Assembly: GCA_946534455.1 (NCBI GenBank)
Contig: CAMNCR010000155.1
Span: 1-22,451, forward strand
Length of the DNA stretch: 22,451 nucleotides
Direction of reading: 5' to 3'
Origin: an uncultured Clostridia bacterium
GTDB taxonomy: Bacteria > Bacillota > Clostridia > Christensenellales > Aristaeellaceae
This document shows, in pieces, positions 1 to 6,080 of this stretch. Both the position numbers and the translations under genes were made by a program. Below the pieces are notes generated by a model. The model was not told the origin of the DNA. It saw only the letters and a program-made list of their open reading frames with translations, and did not search any database. Within the stretch, counting starts at the first letter, position 1, and every line of letters starts with the position of its first letter.

Positions 1-374
1 AAGGAAATATCCTGGTTTTCATATTCCTCCCGGCTGAGCGTCGTAACGATGGAGGTGACGCCCCAGAAGCCGTCCCGGTTGCGGAAGGTCACGGTGACCG
101 TCGCGTCCCCGTCGGTCCAGTAAGCTCCGCGGGTGTCCTCGGAGCTTTTTTCCATCACGCAGCCCCACTTGCCCACGGCATTGCTGATGTCATCGAAGGA
201 CAGCTTCTGCCGGAATCCGCTCTCCATCCCGCTCAGCCAGCGGTAGAGCGTGCCCAGCAGCGGCCGGGATACGATTCCGTTTCCGTCCCCATGGGGTTCC
301 GGGCCTTCCGCGTTCGCCGCCAGGCAGACCAGTACCAGCAGCACCGCGCAGAGAATTGTCAGTGTCTTTTTCAT
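1..374 (-). CDS. Secreted protein of unknown function (partial, C-terminus beyond window)
   Basis: The reading frame is open from an ATG at 374 to the window edge, giving about 124 residues with no stop. The N-terminus is a clear signal peptide: MKK, a hydrophobic stretch (residues 4-20), then an Ala-Asn-Ala cleavage site before EGPEP. A Cys lies in the hydrophobic segment, but the residues before it (LVLV) do not form a good lipobox, so ordinary secretion is more likely than lipidation. The rest (FRQKLSFDDISNAVGKWGC, then a beta-rich stretch ending near EEYENQD) matches no family I recognise. An AAGAGGA ribosome binding site precedes the start by about 6 bases, and a sigma-A-like promoter lies upstream. 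It is divergent from the other small secreted protein gene at 723. Confidence 0.75.
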   Translation of the reverse strand, partial: MKKTLTILCAVLLVLVCLAANAEGPEPHGDGNGIVSRPLLGTLYRWLSGMESGFRQKLSFDDISNAVGKWGCVMEKSSEDTRGAYWTDGDATVTVTFRNRDGFWGVTSIVTTLSREEYENQDIS

Positions 375-438
375 GCTGCATCCTCTTTTCTCTGGATTTC
401 TCTGTCTTTTTCTGTTCCATGCCAACATCTCTGCCTTC

Positions 439-468
439 ATCATAGCAGGCCCTGAGGCAGTCTGTCCA
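439..468 (-). promoter_or_regulatory. Sigma-A-type promoter for the leftmost minus-strand gene
   Basis: Read on the minus strand, TGGACA (468-463) is followed by an 18-base spacer and TATGAT (444-439). A TG dinucleotide one base before the -10 gives an extended -10. Transcription would start near 432, leaving a leader of about 58 bases before the ATG at 374. The -35 lies inside a short inverted repeat, GTCTG-TC-CAGAC (460-471), which could be an operator. This is judged by eye only. Confidence 0.5.
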
Positions 469-499
469 GACAAAAAAAAGGTTTCATGAAAAAAAACGG

Positions 500-529
500 T
501 TTACTTGAGCCCCCTTTCTGTGCTAAAAT
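500..529 (+). promoter_or_regulatory. Candidate promoter for the secreted protein gene at 723
   Basis: TTTACT (500-505) and TAAAAT (524-529) are separated by 18 bases, with a TG one base before the -10 (extended -10). The predicted start is near 536, giving a leader of about 187 bases. The -35 matches consensus at only four of six positions. Confidence 0.4.
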
Positions 530-722
530 GCCCGCAACCGAGGGAGAGAGCGGCCGGAAGGGCTGCCATCCGGGACGCATTTTCAAAAAGTTGAAAAAAA
601 GTTGAAAAAAAATGGCCCCAACGGGATGCCAGCGGTGCCTTTCCTTCGTATCTATGAATGAGACCGCCTGAGCGGAGCTCATGAGAAGATGAAAAGCCTG
701 ATTTTGAAAGGAGCCCTGAAAC

Positions 723-1565
723 ATGAAAAAACTGATCAGCCTTCTGGTATGCCTGGTACTGACCCTGACCGCCCTGTGCGCCTTCGCGGAGGAAACCGTG
801 CAGGATGATCCGCTGCACGCGCATCTCGCGAATCTGGCCGAAACGCCCTACACCCTCGCCACGACCGAATATGACGTCATGGATCCCACCCAGCTGGATC
901 CCGAGATGTTCGTCGAGCTGCTGAACGCCATGAAGATCGAGAAGACCGACGAGGAAGCGCCTGAAGGAGAGTACATCGTGCTGACCTTCCCCGAGGAAAA
1001 CATCCGCTTTGATTTCTTCCTGGCTGAAGGCAAGGAATATCTGTTCCGCCTCGTGAACGCGGATGAGACGGAGGAAATGTTCAAGGCGATTCCCCCGGAG
1101 AACGCGGCCAATATTAACGAAGTGATGGCTGCCTGGAGCGACTCCCTGGCCGATTTCCTCGGGCTGGCTGCCCCCATCGAAGCTGAGCTGCCCGCGGAGG
1201 GCTGGATTCGGGACAGCATCGTCGGCGACACGGTCTGGGTCGACGACCGGGCTTCCCTGGAAATCTTCCTGGAGGACACGGATAATTTCAAGGTGCTGAT
1301 CTCCTGGGCCAGCAGTGCCTCGGAAGGCACGGAGTGGACCTACCGCTGCGACTACAGCGAAGAGGATCAGACCCTGCATGCCGTGCACCTGATCAAGGAA
1401 AACGTGGTCTTCGACGAGAATGAGAAGGAAAGCCGCGAAACCGTGCTGGATGTGGATGTGGATACCGTGTTTGCCCTGAACGAGGAGGGCAAAGTGGTCG
1501 TCACCGGCGCCGGGGATGAGCAGCTGGAGGGCAAAACCTTCGAGTGCGTCACGGATGTCCAGTAA
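723..1565 (+). CDS. Secreted protein of unknown function
   Basis: This is a 280-residue protein with a textbook signal peptide: MKK, a hydrophobic core at residues 4-17, and an AFA cleavage site before EETVQDD. The mature protein is acidic (rich in Asp and Glu), has no other membrane segment and carries no cell-wall anchor. The second half alternates short beta-like strands (for example VWVDDRASLEIFLEDT and TWTYRCDY-like segments), suggesting a globular beta-sandwich, but I do not recognise the family. The start is supported by AAAGGAG about 10 bases upstream. It is divergent from another small secreted protein gene and is followed by a strong terminator, so it is probably a single-gene unit. 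Being a real gene is well supported by the codon pattern and signals; its function is unknown. Confidence 0.85.
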   Translation: MKKLISLLVCLVLTLTALCAFAEETVQDDPLHAHLANLAETPYTLATTEYDVMDPTQLDPEMFVELLNAMKIEKTDEEAPEGEYIVLTFPEENIRFDFFLAEGKEYLFRLVNADETEEMFKAIPPENAANINEVMAAWSDSLADFLGLAAPIEAELPAEGWIRDSIVGDTVWVDDRASLEIFLEDTDNFKVLISWASSASEGTEWTYRCDYSEEDQTLHAVHLIKENVVFDENEKESRETVLDVDVDTVFALNEEGKVVVTGAGDEQLEGKTFECVTDVQ

Positions 1566-1583
1566 TAACCCGACAACAAACAG

Positions 1584-1610
1584 GGAGCGGAGGACAGGTT
1601 CCTCCGCTCC
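1584..1610. terminator. Bidirectional rho-independent terminator between convergent genes
   Basis: A perfect 11-bp stem (GGAGCGGAGGA at 1584-1594 with its complement at 1600-1610) closes a 5-base loop and is followed by TTTCATGTT on the plus strand. On the minus strand the exit is CCTGTTTGTTG, also moderately T-rich. It lies between the ends of the converging genes at 1565 and 1619 and probably serves both. Confidence 0.75.
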
Positions 1611-1618
1611 TTTCATGT

Positions 1619-2803
1619 TCACCCGATCCAGATATCTCCGCTGATCGTCGCAGCCGTCACCTGCAGCGCGGCGCCGGGACCCGCGTCCTCAAAGTTGAGA
1701 TCCCGGTCTCCCGAGGTGGTGGAGGACTGGCAATGCACGCTGTCGCAGCCCTCGCACAGATGCACCTCCAGATCCCCGCTGGTGCTCCGGAGGCTGATGC
1801 TCCGGGCCCGGGTGTCGGTCAGATGAATCTCCGCGTCGCCGCTGACGGTGCTCATTTCCAGCTTTTCCAGGCCGCCCTCCATCTCCACATCGCCGCTGAC
1901 GCTCTTCAGGCGTGCGGTGCCCACGTTGCCGTAGAATTCCACGTCGCCGCTGATGCTGGTGACCGTCGCCTCCAGCGCGTCCGCCCGCACATCCACATCG
2001 CCGCTGGCCGTATCCGCCTTCAGCCACTCCAGCGGACCCGCCTGCTCCATCTGCAGATCGATGTCTCCGCTGCCGGAATGGGCGCTCAGCCTCCGAAGGC
2101 TGAGCCTTTCCACGTCGATATCGCCGCTCTTGGTATTCAGCTCCGCCTCCAGGACCAGGCCCTGAGGCACCTCCAGCGTCACCGAGGGGCCGGCGGGCTG
2201 CAGGAAGCCCACGCTTCGGATGGCCTTCCCCACCAGGTTCAGCAGATCCCGCAGGGAGTTCACCTCGGCGTTCATGGACCAGGCCTCCGCCTTTTTCCCA
2301 TCCAGGATCCTGGTTTCCGCCCGAACGTTGAGCCTTCCCTGGTCCACGCTGCAGGCAATCGTATCCGGATCCTCACAGCGCACATGGATCCATCCGTCCG
2401 TCGAGGGCAGGAGCCGCACATTCTGTTCGTTCAGATGGACGGAAATCTTCTCCGCCGCCGCAAAGCGCTGATCCCGCCGATCCTCCGGCACCGGCCCGGC
2501 TTCCTGCGCGGCCGGCACCTCCAGAACCGGCCCGGCCGCGGGAGCGGGCGCTTCCACAGGCTTTCCCTGCAGCTCGCTGGCGCGGTCCTGCTTCTTCGGA
2601 TACTGATCGACAACCTCCTTCATGCCCCGGAGGCTTTCGACCACCGCGTCGATGGCCTCGACCTCGCTGAAGCCGTGCGCCACCAGATCCGCGTATCTTT
2701 CCTGGCAGTTGTTCATGAGCTCCTCATGCAGCGCATGGGTTTCCTCCGTCACCACAATATCCTTGAACAGCATATCCACAATGCCGGTGATCGTCTGATT
2801 CAT
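1619..2803 (-). CDS. DUF4097-type beta-repeat protein with N-terminal helical (HAAS/DUF1700-like) domain
   Basis: The protein has 394 residues. Residues 1-68 are helical and acidic, with HALHEELMNNCQERYADLVAHG followed by SEVEAIDAVVESL in two runs; this resembles the regulatory N-terminal domain of DUF1700/HAAS proteins commonly paired with PadR regulators. A Pro/Ala-rich linker follows (about 70-115). The C-terminal half is a DUF4097-like beta-helix with nine Ser-Gly-Asp turns at residues 226, 245, 267, 285, 303, 321, 342, 364 and 388, spaced about 18-24 apart. There is no signal peptide and no hydrophobic segment long enough to cross a membrane, which is unusual because relatives often have one. 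The start overlaps the padR stop by 4 bp, so the two are translationally coupled, and GGGAGGAAG precedes it. It is probably the target or partner of PadR control, perhaps in envelope stress; that role is inferred. Confidence 0.85.
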   Translation of the reverse strand: MNQTITGIVDMLFKDIVVTEETHALHEELMNNCQERYADLVAHGFSEVEAIDAVVESLRGMKEVVDQYPKKQDRASELQGKPVEAPAPAAGPVLEVPAAQEAGPVPEDRRDQRFAAAEKISVHLNEQNVRLLPSTDGWIHVRCEDPDTIACSVDQGRLNVRAETRILDGKKAEAWSMNAEVNSLRDLLNLVGKAIRSVGFLQPAGPSVTLEVPQGLVLEAELNTKSGDIDVERLSLRRLSAHSGSGDIDLQMEQAGPLEWLKADTASGDVDVRADALEATVTSISGDVEFYGNVGTARLKSVSGDVEMEGGLEKLEMSTVSGDAEIHLTDTRARSISLRSTSGDLEVHLCEGCDSVHCQSSTTSGDRDLNFEDAGPGAALQVTAATISGDIWIG

Positions 2804-3135
2804 GTTTCTTCCTCCCTCAGCAGTTCGTTGATGGTTTCCCTCGTTTCCGCCCAGGCCGCACGCTCCGCCTGCAGCCGGGCCCTGCCCTCTTCCGTCAGAT
2901 GATAATACCTGCGCCGCGCGCCGACTCCCTCGTCTCCCCAGTAGGATCGAATGAGCCCGCCCGACTCCAGCCGGCGAAACGCCGTATACAGCGTAGCCTC
3001 CTTGAGCTCCAGCCCGCCGGCGCTCTGCTCCGAAACGCGCTTGCTGATCAGATAGCCATAGCTGTCCTCCCGCTCCAGCTGGCGGAGAATGATGGCGTCC
3101 GTATAGCCGCGCAGGAAATCCGCTGATAAAGCCAT
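2800..3135 (-). CDS. PadR-family transcriptional regulator
   Basis: This 111-residue protein is a PadR winged-helix repressor of the short type. The N-terminus (LRGYTDAIILRQLEREDSYGYLISKRV) is the usual PadR helix pair with the Tyr-Gly-Tyr motif. Then come the recognition region (LKEATLYTAFRRLESGGLI, matching the family pattern TLY-LRRLE-GLI) and the wing (GVGARRRYYHLTEEGRARL). A short C-terminal helix for dimerisation follows. PadR proteins usually repress their own operon and respond to stress or small ligands; the ligand here cannot be read from sequence. It is the first gene of a two-gene operon with the DUF4097 protein, has an AGAGGTGAGGA ribosome binding site, and its promoter overlaps an imperfect palindrome. 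Confidence 0.93.
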   Translation of the reverse strand: MALSADFLRGYTDAIILRQLEREDSYGYLISKRVSEQSAGGLELKEATLYTAFRRLESGGLIRSYWGDEGVGARRRYYHLTEEGRARLQAERAAWAETRETINELLREEET

Positions 3136-3217
3136 TTCCTCACCTCTCCGTTCTCCCGGTCATTCCGGGTTTCTTCCGCAGACCCCTTTCCGGCCGGATT
3201 TCAGGGTCTGTAAGTAT

Positions 3218-3246
3218 GTAATATCACAATTTACCTCGCCTGTCAA
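3218..3246 (-). promoter_or_regulatory. padR operon promoter with probable autoregulatory operator
   Basis: On the minus strand a perfect TTGACA (3246-3241) is followed by a 17-base spacer and TATTAC (3223-3218), with TG one base before the -10. Transcription should start near 3211, leaving a leader of about 75 bases. The segment 3218-3234 is an imperfect palindrome with GTAA and TTAC ends and lies across the -10, where PadR repressors often bind their own promoter. The promoter is clear; the operator is an inference. Confidence 0.65.
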
Positions 3247-3296
3247 TGTATTTCTTTAAAAAATATGCCTCGCCACACATGCAATCAGGCAGCAAA

Positions 3297-3326
3297 ATGC
3301 GCCGCTCCCCTCCGGGAGCGGCGCAT
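3297..3326 (-). terminator. Rho-independent terminator after the GH43 gene
   Basis: A perfect 13-bp GC-rich stem (3297-3309 with 3314-3326) closes a 4-base loop. On the minus strand it is followed by TTTTGCTGCC. It begins 17 bases after the GH43 stop and should end the long minus-strand transcript before the padR promoter. Confidence 0.8.
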
Positions 3327-3343
3327 GAGCCGTCTGACATGGA

Positions 3344-4849
3344 TTATTCTTCTGCCTGCCAGGCGTAAAAATCCAGCGTTCCTTCAAAGACGAAATAGAC
3401 ATCCGTCACGCCGGTCAGAGCCACCTGCAGATCAAAGTCCGTCGGTTCCTTTGTCTCCGCGGGAATCTGCAGGGTTGCGGCAATGGGATCCTGCAGCGAG
3501 CCGGTCACGAGATGAATCCTGCCTCCCTCGGCAGAGGCGACCCGCAGCCGGAGCCTTTCCGTGCCTGCTCCGAAATCAACCCCGGAGACCATCGTCCAGC
3601 TGCCGGCCTCTCCATGGACCCAGGTTTTGCCGTCCTTCATGCGGACGGCGATGCCGCCCTGATTGGCCAGGGTCGTGGCGGAAACCTCCTGCATGGGATC
3701 CAGGGGCCTGATCTGGCTGAGCCCGGCCATGGTGCCGATCACGCTGCGGAGGCTTCCGTCCTCCTCCAGGAAGAGGCGATCCGCCTGGGGGCTGCGGTAG
3801 TTGCCGGTGATGCCCATGGCCTGCTCCACCGGCCGGCTGTGATAGAACAGAAACCATTCGCCGTTCAGGCTGGCAATGGAATGATGGTTGTTGCCCCAGA
3901 GGCCGAAAAACTTTCCCTCGTTCGGGAACAGCTCACCGGCATAGGTATAGGGCCCCAGCGGATCGTCGGCCACCATGTACTGAATGGCGCCGTTGCTCAG
4001 TCCCAGATCATTGCCGTCCGTCTGCCAGTTGGAGCAGTAGGAGTAGATATACCGGTCTCCGATGCGGTTGATGCCGGAATCCTCGAACAGCCAGGGAACC
4101 TCCAGCTTCACCGGGTCCCCGTCCAGGCTCATCATATCCGGACCCAGCCGCACGATTCTGCCCGTGCCCGGATTCGCCTGCCGCCCCTCCGGCACACCGC
4201 CGCCGAAGGCCAGATATCCCGTTCCGTCCTCATCCACCATCACGGCCGGATCAAACAGCCAGAGAACGTCCGCGCAGTTCGGCGTTTCCCGGGTGATCAG
4301 CAGATGCCCCAGCTCATCCCGCCAGGGGCCGGTGGGGCTGTCCGCGCAGAGCACGCCGATGCCGTTTCCGCCGTTGCAGAAGTAAAGGAAAAACTTCTCC
4401 CGGCCGTCCACGGTTTTGTGCGCCGCGCAGGGCGCCCAGGAGTTTTTCGCCCAGGAGGCGGCAATGCCGCCGGGGCCGGCCACCGGAATCCGTCCGTGAT
4501 CCGTCCAGTTGACCAGATCCCCGGAGGAAATGCAGTTGATGTGCCGGATCTTGCTGTAGGTGTTTTCCCTGACCTGGCCCGTCACCTCGTATTCCACGAC
4601 GTCATCCGTCATGTAGACATACAGCCGGCCGTCATACTCCATCACGCCCGGATCCGCCCCGAAGCGCTGGGTATACAGGGGATTGTTTTCCCCGATTTTC
4701 TTATAGGATTCCGCCAGCGTCAGATGCAAGGCCGCCATTGGTTCCTGAACTCCTTCCGTTTTCGCCCGCATGCCGGGCCAGAGCATCAGCAGAAGCAGAA
4801 CCGCCAGCCCCGCCGCGGGGAATCTGACGCATGCCATTCGCCGTTCCAT
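3344..4849 (-). CDS. Secreted GH43 arabinofuranosidase (arabinoxylan arabinofuranohydrolase-like) with CBM6-like domain
   Basis: This 501-residue protein aligns by eye along its whole length with Bacillus subtilis XynD (AXH-m2,3), which removes arabinose side chains from arabinoxylan. A signal peptide ends near residue 30. The five-bladed propeller follows, with the three GH43 catalytic acids in place: Asp66 in FGADPGVM (base), Asp200 in LWLFDPAVM (pKa modulator) and Glu256 in LFEDSGI (acid). Shared landmarks include SSGDLVNWTDHGRIPVAG, FFLYFCNGGNGIGVL, LADSPTGPW-type turns and GNNHHS (319-324). Residues about 383-500 resemble the CBM6 carbohydrate-binding module, with VDFGAGTERLRLRVAS and FVFEGTLDFY. 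The start has AAGGAGGA seven bases upstream. It lies 37 bp after the VanW gene and is last in the gene train. Exact substrate is not certain, as GH43 specificity varies. Confidence 0.9.
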   Translation of the reverse strand: MERRMACVRFPAAGLAVLLLLMLWPGMRAKTEGVQEPMAALHLTLAESYKKIGENNPLYTQRFGADPGVMEYDGRLYVYMTDDVVEYEVTGQVRENTYSKIRHINCISSGDLVNWTDHGRIPVAGPGGIAASWAKNSWAPCAAHKTVDGREKFFLYFCNGGNGIGVLCADSPTGPWRDELGHLLITRETPNCADVLWLFDPAVMVDEDGTGYLAFGGGVPEGRQANPGTGRIVRLGPDMMSLDGDPVKLEVPWLFEDSGINRIGDRYIYSYCSNWQTDGNDLGLSNGAIQYMVADDPLGPYTYAGELFPNEGKFFGLWGNNHHSIASLNGEWFLFYHSRPVEQAMGITGNYRSPQADRLFLEEDGSLRSVIGTMAGLSQIRPLDPMQEVSATTLANQGGIAVRMKDGKTWVHGEAGSWTMVSGVDFGAGTERLRLRVASAEGGRIHLVTGSLQDPIAATLQIPAETKEPTDFDLQVALTGVTDVYFVFEGTLDFYAWQAEE

Positions 4850-4886
4850 CCCTGTCCTCCTTCGGTTCTTCCGTCCCGGCGGGCCC

Positions 4887-6047
4887 TCAGTCCGCCCGGT
4901 AAATCAGCATCAGCAGGGCGCCGTCGTCGTTCGAATGTCCCTCAATGCGGATCGGAAAGTCGTATCCGTTGGTGAAGCGCAGGTTCAGGCTGGGATTGCC
5001 CACCGCGGCATCGCAGTGAATCGGCAGATAGCTGGCGCCGTTTCCTCCGTGCGGCCTCCGGTAGAGAATATCGATCTTCGGCAGCTGAATCAGCACATTG
5101 TACAGCGTGCTGGACACCTGGCAGGTGCCGCCGCCGTAGCCGGCCACGGTGGTTCCCTCCACCAGCACGCCCGCCTTTTCATAGCCCTTCCGGGGATTAT
5201 AGGGACCCATGATCGCGTTGGCGTCAAAGAGCTCGCCCGGCTGCAGCGTCCGGGAGATATAGGAGCAGCCCATCTTGATGTTATGGATCCGGTTGATGTT
5301 GGTCTCCGTCTGCACCATCTTGTAATAGCTGGTGTAGGCCGCGATCGGGCTGTCCTCATACAGGCGCTCGTCCGTCGGAGAAACCGGGATCAGATCCGTC
5401 AGCTCGTTCGGGTCGATATAGCCGTAGGAGCGCATGTAATTCACCATGGCCCAGCCGTCATAGAACTGCCAGATCGACAGGCGGGTGCCCGGCTTGAGGA
5501 TGACCCAGTTGTTGCCATCGTCGCCGGAGCTGGTGTTCAGATCCATGGTTTTCCGCACATGGCAGGTGGTCGCCGTCGTGGCGATATACGCGTGCTTCTG
5601 CGCGTTGAGCGGCGGCGTGTTGACCGGGTCGTAGGCCTCGATGGTGCTCTTGGCAATCCATTCCCGCTTGGAGTAGCCGATATCGGATCCGTGCCGGGTG
5701 ATCAGCCAGGTCAGCCCCACATAGAGGATATCCACGAAGCTGTCGCTGGTGGGCTTGTAAAGCCTTTTGGATTCGATGCTCTTCTCCGCGAAGATGCTGT
5801 ACTTGGAAGACAGCTTGGCGCGGTACAGCGCGGGCGAGGAGGGGGTAAAGTCCTCCTTCGTCTTCTCATGCCAGACCTTGCCCGTGACGTTATAGGCGGA
5901 TTCATCCACCTCATCCAGCGCGAGGATTTCCTCCAGCTCCGCCTCCGAAACGGCTTCCTCCTCCTCTGCCAGCGCCGGCGCGATCCCCGTCAGCAGCATC
6001 AGCGCCAGCAGGCCGCACAGCAGCCTTTTCCCGAGCCCCTTGTTCAT
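4887..6047 (-). CDS. Exported VanW-family protein with SH3-like region
   Basis: The chosen start gives 386 residues and places MNKGLGKRLLCGLLALMLL as a normal signal peptide ending at ALA; GGGGAT lies about 7 bases upstream. In-frame ATGs at 6074, 6068, 6062 and 6056 would add up to nine residues and cannot be excluded. Residues about 75-215 contain one or two SH3b-like segments (the second with YIATTATTCHVRKTMDLN and KPGTRLSIWQFYDGWAMV). The VanW domain occupies roughly 250-380, with the signature GGGTCQVSSTLYNVLI, PGELFDANAIMGPYNPRKGY and DAAVGNPSLNLRF. VanW domains occur in vancomycin-resistance clusters and many Clostridia envelope proteins; their biochemical role is poorly defined, though a cell-wall association is likely. 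It starts only 6-33 bp after the SdrD-repeat gene, so the two are probably co-translated. This alone is not evidence of vancomycin resistance. Confidence 0.88.
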   Translation of the reverse strand: MNKGLGKRLLCGLLALMLLTGIAPALAEEEEAVSEAELEEILALDEVDESAYNVTGKVWHEKTKEDFTPSSPALYRAKLSSKYSIFAEKSIESKRLYKPTSDSFVDILYVGLTWLITRHGSDIGYSKREWIAKSTIEAYDPVNTPPLNAQKHAYIATTATTCHVRKTMDLNTSSGDDGNNWVILKPGTRLSIWQFYDGWAMVNYMRSYGYIDPNELTDLIPVSPTDERLYEDSPIAAYTSYYKMVQTETNINRIHNIKMGCSYISRTLQPGELFDANAIMGPYNPRKGYEKAGVLVEGTTVAGYGGGTCQVSSTLYNVLIQLPKIDILYRRPHGGNGASYLPIHCDAAVGNPSLNLRFTNGYDFPIRIEGHSNDDGALLMLIYRAD

Positions 6048-6080
6048 CTCTGTCATCCCCATTTCCATCGGCATATGCCG

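Larger units (their letters stand above)
375..722. other. 348-bp divergent intergenic region
   Basis: No coding region is supported here. The stretch holds two divergent candidate promoters (439-468 minus and 500-529 plus). It also holds an A-rich segment with repeated TTGAAA units at 591-596 and 602-607, the first forming a weak AT-rich inverted repeat with TTTTCAA at 580-586. A small GC hairpin (CCGC-CTGA-GCGG) lies at about 664-675. The plus-strand leader would be nearly 190 bases, but I see no known riboswitch fold in it. Confidence 0.6.

Noticed and set aside
501..1622. A minus-strand open frame of 373 codons opposite the secreted protein at 723
   Set aside because: It would cross the terminator and the divergent promoter region, and has no signal peptide or family; the plus-strand gene has both a signal peptide and a ribosome binding site.
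1650..2150. Repeated GATATC/CGCCGCTGA-like motifs suggesting a CRISPR or repeat array
   Set aside because: They are the codons for the Ser-Gly-Asp turns of the DUF4097 beta-helix, with irregular spacing and no constant repeat.
4887..6047. VanW protein as a sign of vancomycin resistance
   Set aside because: VanW domains are common in Clostridia envelope proteins, and no vanH, vanA/B, vanX or two-component genes are present.
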